NCBI GenBank assembly: GCA_026874595.1
Contig: CM049312.1
Location: forward strand, 63,704,929 to 63,768,928
Direction of reading: 5' to 3'
DNA from: Sipunculus nudus
Taxonomy: Eukaryota > Annelida > Sipuncula > Golfingiida > Sipunculidae
Length of the DNA: 64,000 nucleotides
A program made the position numbers and the translations under genes. Numbering within the stretch: the stretch's first letter is position 1; each line of letters begins with the position of its first letter. The notes beneath the pieces were generated by a model. That model was not told the origin of the DNA. It did not search any database and worked only from the letters and a program-made list of their open reading frames with translations. Positions 23,099-34,129 of this stretch are shown piece after piece.

Positions 23099-23715
23099 CA
23101 GGCTATGGTAGTCTTTTAACTAAGCCATTATTATTTAAACCTGTGAACTTTAAGGTCTTAGTTCTATGTTTCAACATCCCAAACATATGAATTAAATTAT
23201 TTTGACAGCAGCTTGTTTTTTAGTCATGGTCAGACGCATTTGATCTAATGTTTATCTTAACGATATAACGCTTCTGTTTACATCAATCCCAGACACATTA
23301 TTAAGCCATCAGCAACTACCTGGAATGATTGAAGCACGGTCTAACTTCTCATACACACAGGCACACATAAACATATATATAGGTACATTGTCAAGGAAAT
23401 TTTATGTTTCTGAATAATTTATAATGAAAATGTATGGCAATCTAGATATACTTGATTACCTTTGAACTTCTAAAGCAATATTATTTTTTTTTCACATATA
23501 AAATACGGTTCCTCTTATCAATGGCCAGGGTATACTCCTGTTTGCTTTTGGTTTCAGTTGTACATCATGAAGAATGTTAATAATCGACCACGACAGGCTT
23601 TGGTGAATTTTTTTATTGAAAACAAATGAAAAAGTAAAAATGTTATTCAAATGATTTTACTCTTGCATTTTATAAATTTTATGTGCGTGTCGTATATCAT
23701 TTGCAACTAATAAAG
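23099..23715. other. Non-coding, no gene recognised
   Basis: AT-rich sequence downstream of B2. No open frame with recognisable content. Confidence 0.5.
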
Positions 23716-23840
23716 CAAAAAAGAAAAAGGGATCCAGTGGAACAAAGAGTTCATCCCTTTGGGTCTACAGGGACATTTCTGTCACTATTCATGACTCGAT
23801 GCTGCTTATCGCCTCAAAGCCAAATTACAAGGGATTGCAA
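23716..23840 (+). pseudogene. C2: remnant of a C-type last exon (TM5 region)
   Basis: One frame reads RKRDPVEQRVHPFGSTG, then TFLSLF and CCLSPQSQ. It aligns with KRKSPAEQATHAAWSIGAF to FLSPQSQ in C4. The SPQSQ ending points to type C rather than A or B. Its place after B2 fits the A-B-C order. Downstream, to about 24180, I cannot follow the transporter with confidence. Confidence 0.55.
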
Positions 23841-25881
23841 TTAATTTCAGTAATTTTGGGGCTTTCGCTCTAGAAAGGATAGGACTATCAGTAGTCAGTG
23901 AGTAAGGTCTGCAAATATTGGTGCCTAGGATATGCTCAGGTGAAATTTAATTGTAACGTTTATCACTTATGCAATTATACTGGCTAGGGTTAGGATTATG
24001 TATTTCCGGGGGCTGCAGTTCTATGGAATGCTTTTTATATTCATGTTTCAACTTTGAACGTTGGATAATTGCACTGTCAGCCACAGGCATGTGTTCGGGG
24101 AATACATATTATAGGTGTTTTCCTGGTGTTTTCTGGGTGCTTTTATTTTAGGCATCACCGTTTCCCCCTTGTGTTGGATGATCGGATCGACAGTAAGAAT
24201 ACTGGATATAACATGCTAAATTAGATAAATAACTATAGGAACTTATATAAAGACCTGTTATATATTTTGGAAGCGTCTTATTTTGTAATTCAAACTTTTG
24301 TTTACTTTATTTTATTTTTTAGGACATACACATATTTTGAAACGTAAACACGTGCTTGTTTTAAATATTAAAGTGGCTTGAAGAAGGATTACGCAGAGTA
24401 ATTTGAGATTTTATCATGAATTTTGTGCATCCATCTCTACATTAGTTATATCGGTATTCACTGTTGGGGAAATAGAATTCCTTAAGATGTATTAATGTGT
24501 ACCTCCAATATTACCTAAACCCACGATGAAGACAACAGCGAACCTATCCACAGAGAGCAAACAGGGTTGTGAATTACACTGTGATGTTTTGTTGTTCTTA
24601 AAGCATGTTGTTACCCAGCCGGCTTCGGTATAGCTGAGTGGAAGTATATTTAATTGAATATAAAATACAATGCAATTATTGTTTCAGAGAGGGTGGCTCA
24701 TGCGATAACCTAACACTTTTGTAAAAAATATTTCAGCTCAATTCGTTAACTGCTAGCTTTTCATTAATAAAAAAATAACCCATCAACCAAATTTTCCATT
24801 TACGACTAATTGCGGATACATTCGTGTACAGTACTTTTGATGGAAATGTATCAATGCATTTGAATAACTGAGATTTAAGCCTAGACATAATATAGAAACG
24901 ACACATAACAGGGTCTCAGAGGTAGATGATCTTTATTGTAATTCATTATTATAATGCTTCACTTGTATGCGACGGCACGTGCTTTTACAAATACAAGTGT
25001 ACCTTTGGCGTTGCTTTTCTATTTATTAACCATTAGTCATGCTCACTCTAAGTGTATTTAAAATAAATGAACAAATAAAGACCGCATTTAAAGTTTATGA
25101 ACGATATTATTCTTTGTTTTGTACCGCAGTTGGGCTAACTTTATCATTTTGTCCACCATTTCTCAATATCAACTTAAGAAACCTTAGTTCTGTACTGCTG
25201 TTTAAGAGCTTAAACGGGGAAACTGACAATATAAAACCTTTTCCAGGATGAAAATGGCGTTTAATGATGATATATATCTCAATGTTGAAGATAGTATTTA
25301 AATGCGTTAAGTAACGTGTATTTCAATTGGAGTGTAAGAAAGCACCTTTTTTTCATTTTTATTTGTTCAAATGAAGTAATTTATATTTCTAAGTCGAACA
25401 TTAGTTGACCTACCTCCATAAATTAGGACGATGTATATTCTTCTGAGCTATTTATATACCAATACGTAGGTTATTTATAAGAATGACGAGGACATAGAGA
25501 ATGAATTCATCTTCGAGTGAATTTCTGTGATGGGGAGGAAGAACCTCTTACATCTGGAAGTTTCTATTCGTTAAACATGCATGTTCCTGTAGGACATGCA
25601 GCTGTGGTACATCTGAAATATAATGCAACATTTCATTGATGAATTAGTATGTAATTGATTATGGGCAAAGACAGTTTAAAGAGAAACACGTTTCGATTTT
25701 AATCTCGGTTCCATTCCAGTGTGACCCTGTTTTTCTGCAGTAGTGAACTTGGATCAATAACATTCGATGGTTAAAAAAGCCAAATTATTACTACTAACTG
25801 TGACACACACTTTTCATTTAAGCATTGACAGAATCATAACTACGTTTTCACCATGATGTTCTCCATTCTACTGTTTTCAGG
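23841..25881. other. Non-coding, possibly decayed transporter sequence
   Basis: No gene is supported. Short frames around 23870-24170 contain hydrophobic stretches and could be the rest of the C2 last exon, but I could not align them. Confidence 0.4.
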
Positions 25882-26155
25882 GCTATGCTTCCTCTGTCCC
25901 AGGTCCACCATAACTGGATATGACATAGTTTCTAGGAACAGGTACTGGTCATGGCAATATGAAGAGTCGGTAGATTTACTAGAGCCTTCGTCAGTGTAGG
26001 TTTTTTTTTCTCCCGTGTTTAACCTGATTTACAGCTAGGACTAACAGTTTCTTTTCTTTGGGCCTGCTGTCTTATTATAACTTGGGGAAGATTTCTGCCA
26101 TTCTATGGCCTCTGTATCAAACTCATTAACTTTGCGGTGGGATCATTTGAACCAT
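25882..26155 (+). pseudogene. D1: exon 2 remnant of a fourth transporter type
   Basis: After 'ctgttttcag' the sequence reads GYASSVPGPP, a stop, then LDM, which matches the exon 2 start GVxSSVTGPTLLDM. It ends with FYGLCIKLINFAVGSFEP, matching FYxLxFxxxGFFEP at the exon 2 end. The middle is shifted and contains a T-run insertion. Its nearest relative in the window is the minus-strand copy at 27141-27416, which shares YASSVP. No exon 3 follows. Confidence 0.6.
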
Positions 26156-27140
26156 GAAAGTAATAACTTTTTTAGGAAGGAGTATTTTTGAACAAGGAAA
26201 AGTATCTATATTAACAGCGTAACATTATTTTTTGTTATGTCTTAAGCTTCTGAATGACGGAATTTTATGAGTAAATTTCGGTATAAACCCTTCGTCGCTT
26301 TAACGATTCTGTACCATTCTATTTAGCCTTAAAAACTCGAATAGTGAACAGATTAACGAAGGTTCATGTTTATTTTTGGAGGGAATATTTAACCGTGTTT
26401 TTTTCCATAAAAGTGCAAATCTTAGTCTCAAAACTATTGGAAAACTATACTCATATAAATGTCAATATAAAGAAATCATTAGCAATGCAGATATGACCAC
26501 TAGTTCTAAATACAAATACATATAGTCAAGTGTAATTCTTTTTCAAATAACTGGTTATGGACTATAAAATAAATCAATGAGCATGCACCTAATTTCAAGT
26601 ATGTTATAAATCGGATCATAATTCCCCTGCTTATTTGAATAGCGTATCGCACAGACTGTAAGCCTAATCTAAATGATAGCGGAGGTTCGTCATTCACTTC
26701 CATCCTTGACATGCGTATTAAATTGAAATTCAAAGCGAATATTGGAACAGTTCCAAACAATCACTTATGATCAATACGCTGGAAATAGAATTTAGTAATG
26801 TGTTATGGTATGCCGGCAACCCTTACTACAAAATTATCATGTTAAGAAATCATCATATTTATAAAGATAAAAAAGGAGCATTTCTCTTTGAACATAAAAA
26901 ATGTATACATACAAACCATGATTTTTACTGATATTACCATTTTTCGAACGCCCATCTCTCTGAGCTTTACATAGATTGATTCACCTAAAACACTCAGAGA
27001 ATAACAGTGTTTATTAACTTTATGAGGTCTGTAACGATGTATGTAAATATTTGTGTAAAGAAGTTAATTTTATGACAATAATTCAAAAACAAACATTCTT
27101 TTAAAGAATCTGTTGAGTACAATTATACAAGAAAACTCAC
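26156..27140. other. Non-coding, no gene recognised
   Basis: AT-rich. A minus-strand frame of 84 codons at 26506-26760 has no recognisable feature and I do not call it a gene. No last exon for D1 or D2 could be found. Confidence 0.45.
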
Positions 27141-27416
27141 CTGGGTAGAAGAATCCAGCTATTAACATCAACAAGGTAATGAAGAAGTTCAGACTTCTCC
27201 CAAAAGGAATAACAGCCTTTGACCTACCGAGCAGGGCAATGTTAGCTGCTAGCTGCAGTTCAGCCTGGATTTCAGAGGAGAGTAGACCCGCGGTCTTAGC
27301 TCATGACGAGCTACCCAAATCCAGCATTGGACTGATAAACGAAATGATTTTTATGTCTGTGCCAAGATATTCAATCATATCTATAAATGTAGGGCGGGAA
27401 CTGAAGAAGCATACCT
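27141..27416 (-). pseudogene. D2: exon 2 of a D-type transporter, inverted
   Basis: On the minus strand the exon follows 'cgtttag' and ends before 'gtgag'. It reads RYASSVP, then after a 1-nt loss FIDMIEYLGTDIKIISFISP, a stop, AGLLSSEIQAELQLAANIAL, and KAVIPFGRSLNFFITLLML with GFFYP at the end. This matches exon 2 of A3 and B5 (LLDMIEYL, ...PELHLALN..., ...GFFEP) and covers TM2-TM4. It is 276 nt instead of 286. It is the only array member on the minus strand and points away from A3. Confidence 0.7.
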
Positions 27417-27689
27417 CTAAACGAAAGCAATACTATTCAGTTGATGTATTTAGAGCGCGGGTGTATGGGTATTAAAGTTTAAAACCAGACCTGTCGTAAA
27501 CGAGAAAAAGTAGTTCTGATAAAGGAATATAGAAAAAGCATAAGAGGGTAATTTTACATTTTGCCCTCTGCATTAGCAACTTAATTATCGGTTGTATTTT
27601 TTTTCTCAGCCCCCCCCCCTTCTATCCAGCACTCTCCGTGTATTCCTTTACTGGTGATTTAACGGCAAATGCAATGATACTTGAACGGA

Positions 27690-27890
27690 AATATAACTAT
27701 AATCTATTCTCAAAGTGGATTCAAAGCCTCTTATAAGCAAAACACACAAGGATCATCTAAGCTCTGCACAGCTTTAGGCGTTTCCATCGCCTCAATCTTA
27801 CAGGTTGTGTTTCCTCAATCTCTGGACAAATTTAGGAGAGTCGGCTTCAAAGAAACTCGGCATCCGGTTCTCATTCTTTTCTTTGGCCGG
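27690..27890 (-). pseudogene. Possible exon 1 of D2
   Basis: At the place expected for exon 1, the minus strand reads KEKNENRMPSFFEADSPKFV and, one frame over, LRRWKRLKLCRA then MIL. This resembles the acidic start and the WWKWKLMSLYISMFML end of B-type exon 1. The similarity is weak, frameshifted and could be chance. Confidence 0.25.
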
Positions 27891-28314
27891 GTCATACTTT
27901 AGTAAAACGCAAGGCAATTCATGTCCTATGGTTTTAAACTTCAGGCTATTTTATCACTGACCTAGATATTTGAATACAAAATATCCGTTCATATAATATG
28001 TGTTATGTTTAAACGTACATTCATGTATTTTGCATGATTCCAAAGGCAAATCAAAGTGTGGAGGGAAATTCATGCAGAGAAAAGTTGTTATCATGCAATA
28101 TTTAACGTTTAAAAATACCTCCAATAATCATGACTGTGCTTTATCATGATCAGTCATTAATTAATATAATTAACCAAACTCTAAATGAATAACATTTTAG
28201 TATTTCATTGTTTTTAGATATAATCAAACTGTGCATTGCAAGGGTACGATACCCAAGAATCCCAATGAACCTGTTCGAACAATCCCTGATGTACTGATGA
28301 GATCAACACGCAGT

Positions 28315-28339
28315 TAATGTAAATTGCAGCGTGACATAA
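28315..28339 (+). promoter_or_regulatory. Conserved block upstream of A3 exon 1
   Basis: 'taatgtaaattgcagcgtga' plus 'cataa' lies 137 bp before the start codon of the intact gene A3. It is shared with A1, A2 and A5. Candidate promoter-proximal or 5' UTR element; no TATA box position is certain. Confidence 0.35.
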
Positions 28340-28475
28340 AAAAAAATTAAATTACTTAAACATGCTTTGATGTATATCTAAAACTCTACACAGTAGGGTA
28401 CTTGTACTTATAACAAAGTTAACCTTCATGTGAAAGGTTTAGTCTTTTTGGTTTCCATGGTATATAATATTGATC

Positions 28476-30915
28476 ATGGGTACGAATATTGATCTGGATG
28501 TAGAAGTGAAGACACATTTTACTTCAACACAGCATAATGGGAATGAAGTGGTAGGTCGCGATAAGATGATGGATCTTGTACCGTGGTGGCGAAGGAAGCT
28601 TGCGGCGTTGTATATTGTCAGGATCATGCAGGTAAACTAAAAAAAAAGGAAGAAAATCGAAATATTACGTTTGGTAGTTAAGGAGTGAATGAGTCAGACT
28701 TAAAAATACAAATATACAATATACCAGAATACAATGTATTTCTTATAAGTTGACTTTTATAATACAATGAGGTGCATAACTAATGCTTATGATAAAGATA
28801 AATATCAAATGTATTGCTTATATATTATATAAGATTTCAAAACATTATTACACTATAACATGTTTGCTCTTACAATTTTGACAGTAGAGACTGTGCATTT
28901 CTCATTGAACCTGGAATAAGACACAAACGTAGCACTTTATATTATAATTCACAATTTAACTGAAATCCATCAGAATTCTTTATCGTCTTCTACATACAAA
29001 ACTAAACAGACACAATACTAGAAGAAAAAAAACACGAAAAAAAACCAGTGGGACCAGCAAGCATGAGTGTAGATATATTGTCTTTTAATTGATCATTTTA
29101 AGTGTAACTGCCGTGCAATCAAAACAAAACTCATAAGAAGACCTCTTCCAACTTTCAAAGTAATTTTAGGGGAATTGCGCAAATTGTATCACTTGTAACG
29201 TTGTTTTATATTTTTTAAGGGCGTTGTTTCTTCAGTCACTGGACCAACACTACTCGACATGATCGAATACCTTCGGACGGATATGACGTCATTGTCCATG
29301 GTAATTTCACTTGGAATGGCTGGGTACAGCGTCGGAAATATTTTGTGTGGTCTATTCTCCAGCCGCGTTCAACCAGAGCTGCACCTTGCACTGAACATGT
29401 GTGTAGTTGGCGGTTTTATGGCTGTGAGTCCCTGGGGGAGAAACCTACTATATTACGGCGTGTTTTACATCCTACACTTTATCGCTGTTGGGTTCTTTGA
29501 ACCTTGTAAGTATATCCGAATCAACATGTTTCGACTTTGCCATAAACCCTATCACAGAGAGCGCTGAAATAATGCATTCAAAACCGATGTCAGATTTGAA
29601 ATTGTGTCCCTTAAGGACTGAATTCCTGCTTCAAATTTTTTCCCCAATTTCCCCGTTTATTTCATTTTTCAAGTCAAGGTGCATGATCTTGTTTCAAATG
29701 TAAGCGGATGTCTGATGCTTTTACATAAAAGGCAGTATCATGGTCCTCATAGCTCACCCTGAGTAATGTCTTTGTGGTAATTATAAAAGCAAACTTAGTA
29801 TATATTATGCTGACTAACCACCAAACGTCGTCAATGAATAATATTAATAATTATAATTATAATAGATTATTCATTATATTACAGCTGCCTGTGCATATCC
29901 TCTGCACCTTCTCCGGAACAACAAGCGGAAGAATCCTGCGGAACAGGCGGTGCATGCGGCCTGGTCGGTTGGTGCTTTCATAGGTCCGCTCATAGCTGGG
30001 GGTTTCCTATCTCCTCAGATCCCACAAGATAGTACAAACATAACAGAAGTTTACAACAATTCGACAATCCAAACCACAATATCCTATGAAATAACTCCAG
30101 GCAGCAACTTCTCTGGCTTTGACACTAATACCACCAAAAGGCAAATGGTACCGTTTGCTTTTCTGACCTGTGGCGGTCTGGCTCTACTTTCTACCGTACC
30201 GATTTGGGTCATTTTTATGGTAGGTCCTAGAACGGAGAGTCAAAAGGAATTAAAAAAGATAATATTGCGTGAAACTGAAAAGCAATTTAAAACCTTTAAG
30301 GTTGTAGTATTAGTCTTGGTGTGCATCTGGTATGGACTGTATTTGTGCACTGAATACATACCGGCGGTTTATATTGCCGCTTTTGTTGTTAAGCACTTGG
30401 GTTGGGACAAATTCAAGGGTCCTTTGGTAACGTCGACCATGTATGGTGCACATGGTCTTGGCAGAATAGTAAATGTGTTAGTGTCTGCTGTACTTAGTCC
30501 AACAAAGATGGTGATCGGCAGCCTGGGTCTTACTCTTTTGGCTTATATTATTCTTGTGTTCCTACATACTGTACATCCGGCTTTTGTATGGCTCAGCATG
30601 GCTCTGGCAGGTTCGATGATGTCCGGATTTTACGCTTCAGGCATAGTATTCTTATCAGGGTACATACACGTCGGAGACTCGGAAGCATCTGTTATTACGT
30701 TTGGATCCGCTGTAGGGTTTATGTTTGCTAACTTTTTTACCGCTTACATGATTAAAACTTACAGTCTCCTGTGGGTCCCTTATAACATGCTGGGGGCGGC
30801 AGTTGCTAAAGTTATTGTGTTTTCTTTGTTGTGGGTAGTTTTGCGCCGGTACAGACCTAAACTTTACCATGAAGATGTGAATATCGAACCTGAATCAAAT
30901 CCAATTAATAATTGA
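28476..30915 (+). CDS. A3: intact MFSD4/NaGLT1-like MFS transporter, 490 aa
   Basis: Exons 28476-28631, 29220-29505 and 29885-30915 (stop included) are joined by GT-AG introns of 588 and 379 bp, phases 0 and 1. They give 1473 nt without an internal stop. The start is the ATG beginning MGTNIDLDVEVK, conserved in A1. Exon 1 encodes the cytosolic N-terminus and enters TM1; exon 2 has SSVTGPTLLDM (residues about 56-66), the MFSD4/NaGLT1 hallmark, and TM2-TM4; exon 3 has NPAEQAVHAAWSVGAF (TM5), a loop with NIT, NNST, NFS and NTT sequons, TM6, a basic cytosolic loop, and TM7-TM12. Twelve TM segments and about 490 residues are normal for the family. Known relatives move sugars or related solutes across the plasma membrane; the substrate here is unknown. 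It is the only A copy in the window without a disabling change. Confidence 0.88.
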
Positions 30916-32361
30916 TGATTCTCCATCATTTTCTAATGCGGAGAAAATTGGATCTGTTTAAGCATGTGACATGTGGTATGGTCAATACAAATTTGTTAAT
31001 TGTGCATTTCACATGAAATATTTTTGCAAAAGACTTTTGTAAATATATATGTAAACTTTATCCGTATGTGCCACTATTGTTTGTCAATATTCGGTTTTCT
31101 ATAATTCGAATTTCAATGTGACCAAGAAAAAATAAAATGCATGTAAATAACTGATTTGTCTTATTTAAATGAAACTGGAAATCAGGTTTATTCTTCTGTT
31201 CATAACTGGTACAAATTTGAAATACTACATGTATAAATGTGTTGGACTAGAAACATCAATAAATATAGAACTATATTTAGTAAAGATATGAGAATAATTG
31301 GGAGATCAAAATCAGGTTTTTTAAAGCAATAAATGCACTTATTAAACAAGGAGAGTTGTCAGTTGAAACAAACATGAGCTAAAGATTATAATGGTGATCT
31401 TTTCTTAGTTATTTTAGGCCGAATCATCCATGAAGAACGAAATTAAACTCATTGATGCACATTTGCAGAAATGTTATATGGCCTTACTGAATATCAAACA
31501 AAAATATGATGAAAACAAGACTGAAAAGTGAGAGAAGTAAATTTTCAACGGGTATGGATTTTACATTTATTGTTCATAGCCCTGACTTGGACATATAAAG
31601 GTTAAAAGACGAGAGGCTAACCGAAGACAATCTGAAGAAGAACAAGCGAGAGATGGAGAGAAAGTGAGAAGGACAGCAGAATGGATAAAAAAACCGGGAA
31701 GCAGAGGTGCGCGAAGATGCGGCAATAGGATGGTCTAAGGGGGAAGTGTGAAGGTTAAACCTATAAAATGTCCCTTACACAAGACCGGATTAAGTCCAAG
31801 TATATGGAAACATATTTGATTTTTTCGATTGAATCCACAAAGTCATTGCACGACAAACAGAGAAGAAGATACGGAATCATTGATTTAAATATTTCAAAAC
31901 ATTTTACAGTTAAACTTATATATAGGCAACGGTCTTTGTCCTGTGACCACTCAGGAAGCAGGATGCATCATGTTGGCCGTAAACTTAAGATTAAAATGCT
32001 TGGTTATGATACATATATATCTCTACGAAATGGTAATATCGAGAATTCAGAGACGGACACATCGAATATAGAATTTTAATAAGCCCTGTGCGAAGCAAGC
32101 GTTATTGGTTTTACTGAATTCTGTATGTGTGTCACCAATATATCAGAAGAACGGTATAACAGGTGTTTTTAAAATTTGACACTTGTCTCAATAATGTGAA
32201 ATTTTCCAAGTGACTAAATTTTCGTGTAAATCCTAGCGTAAAAACTCCGAAATGAGGGTTTTATGGGTTTTAATAGCAGGTTTGTTTTTACTTGAACGTA
32301 ACATGAGACGGTATCGCCAACTGTGTAATATTAATCTCTGCCAATGTACTACTGTTGACAG
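30916..32361. other. 3' flank of A3
   Basis: No gene; a plus-strand frame at 31768-32079 has no recognisable content. It matches the A1 3' flank but lacks the CR1 insertion (continuous at about 32145). Confidence 0.55.
31131..31136 (+). promoter_or_regulatory. Candidate polyadenylation signal of A3
   Basis: AATAAA 216 nt after the A3 stop. The same position after A5 (about 58171) keeps aataaa, while A1 has 'gtaaaa'. Plausible in distance; not proven. Confidence 0.4.
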
Positions 32362-32849
32362 GGGTCTGTCTTGTCCTTCAAAGGCCCCGGACTAGTAGAC
32401 ATAATGTAGTTCCTTAATACGGATTTGAAAATTATATCCATGGTAAAGTCCATTGTTGGATTTGTTGGTATAATATTAAATTTTGTTTTCAAGGCAAGTT
32501 TATCCTGAGCTACATTTATAGGCAAATGTTCTCTGAATTGATGGGTCTATTGCCCTGATGCCATGGGTTGGTCTTTTAACAGTATATGGACATCTCTACA
32601 CTCTCCTCGCCTTTGGAATTGGGTCGATTGAACCGCGAGAGAGATGCACGAAACTCTTTTATATCATGGAGTTCCGTCGTAGGAGTAATGTTTGGTAACG
32701 TTTTTATCGCTTATATATTTGAAAACTACAGCCCTGTCGCGGTACTTGATATCATGGTCGGCACTGTAGTTGCAGAGACCCTGGTTTATTCCTTGTTGTA
32801 TATAGTGTATGCTTGTAAGCCTAAGCCCTGCCACTCAGGACAAAAATAG
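32362..32849 (+). pseudogene. B3/C3: B-type exon 2 fused to the end of a C-type last exon
   Basis: The first part (32362 to about 32640) follows a 'gttgacag' acceptor and matches B5 exon 2 (GPGLVDIM then a TAG, ...LLTVYGHLYTLLAFGIGSIEP). It has stops at about 32407 and in the LHL region. Near 32655-32665 it changes into the C-type last exon: SWSSVVGVMFGNVFIAYIFE, NYSPVAVLDIM, VVAETLVYSLLYIVY and KPKPCH, matching C4 (VGQMFSIFFTAYMFENYSPL to KPKPYH). The stop is at 32847-32849. Everything between, from B exon 3 to C TM10, is missing. Confidence 0.8.
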
Positions 32850-33469
32850 AGTATCATTGATGACCAATTGATAAGTGAACCTTCCTTATTTTCCAAAGAA
32901 AGAAATTGGTGTCAGTCATGTGTGATTATCTAAACTTCAGGATCGACCGTTCAATCGTTTGTGTTAGGATACTTAATTGCCATCAAACTGCACGGACTGG
33001 GTCTAACAATAGGGCTGTGTATCCGTCACAAATTTCGTATTTCAATATTTTACGATAAAAGGTAGCGTATTGCGATACGAACTAAATTTCATTGTACTAA
33101 ATTATTATAAAAATATTATTTATATTATGATAATAAATTTTGTATCACGTTAAATATAATTTCGCTATAAATAGTTCATGCTGAGCAGTTTATTCCGAAC
33201 TAGAAATATTGTTGTTTTACTTACTAACGTACATAATAAAAGGCCTTGCATGTGCAAATAATTTTACATTTAGAGAATTCTGGACCGTGGTTTAGCACAG
33301 AGAGGGATAGATGGTGAGTACAACCACAGCCACATCGCAAGTCGTTCTTAAACGATTCAATTAACTTAATTTACACTTGATCTTCCTGCAGTTCTCATAA
33401 GATGTGAGGAGAGAATATTTGTGAATGATTTATTATTATGTTTATTATGGAGTCTAAATACAATAGCAG
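32850..33469. other. Non-coding, C-type 3' flank then unknown
   Basis: The first ~100 bp resemble the 3' flank of C1 and C4. The rest is AT-rich with no gene. Confidence 0.4.
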
Positions 33470-33870
33470 TATATAATTATTATTATTGCACGTTTATAAA
33501 GCACTCAACCAGCGAAATGCTCACATGCACTAATAAAATAAATTTGTGATAGTAAAAGTTTAGGCGATGACAGTTGATTTATGCAAGTCAAAGATTAAAA
33601 AAAAATTGAAATATAACTAAATGGTGATAAAATTACCAGTCAGGTAAGTTAAGAAACATGAATAGACTTTGGATCTTTATCACCGGTTATGTCTGAAATT
33701 TACAGGTCATCCTTAAAAAATGTATGTCTTCAGGCCATTTATAAACTGTTCAAGTGAATAGGCGTCTCGTAAATCATCCTTCGAGCTGTTTCTTATCACA
33801 GGTGCCACATGGGAGAATGATCTCCTTCTGACTGATCGTGTTTCCCGCTAAGGCAACAACTGTAGATTTT
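33470..33870 (-). mobile_element. CR1-like LINE 3' fragment
   Basis: The minus-strand translation reads RSVRRRSFSHVAPVIRNSSK, then DDLRDAYSLEQFINGLKTYI. This fits the end of CR1-type reverse transcriptases (RSFxxxAPxLWNSLP, ...SLxxFKxxLKTxLF). The 3' end has 'gctttataaacgtgcaataa' and TAA repeats on the minus strand, typical of these 3' UTRs. Confidence 0.6.
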
Positions 33871-34129
33871 ACGCCGTAGTTTTGCCTCTGTTGTACCCCT
33901 TTTACTGTTGCCGCCAGAACTGACACACTTGAGCTAGACATGTCCCGCCCTTTTGACATGCTGTCGCAAGCCACAGCCGGCCTTGTGGCAGGCTTCGGGG
34001 CCATGTTGCCGCTAGCCGTGACCTGCCCCCCATCGGGAGCGGGAGGCTTCTGAGTCCTTTTGCCCTCCGCGGCTGTACGCTCACGGGTATCACCGGTAGG
34101 TTAAGCTCGGCTGCCGAGTGGTAGCTGGT

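Noticed and set aside
23841-24180. Continuation of the C2 transporter remnant
   Set aside because: Hydrophobic frames exist but no conserved motif could be aligned, so I stopped the call at 23840.
26506-26760. 84-codon minus-strand frame as the last exon of D2
   Set aside because: Orientation and place would fit, but none of the conserved TM5 or TM7-TM12 motifs are present.
28439-28627. Minus-strand frame over A3 exon 1
   Set aside because: Shadow of the exon; the plus strand has the conserved start, donor and homologues.
31768-32079. 103-codon frame after A3
   Set aside because: It lies in a flank shared with A1, A4 and A5 where the frame is not kept; no domain recognised.
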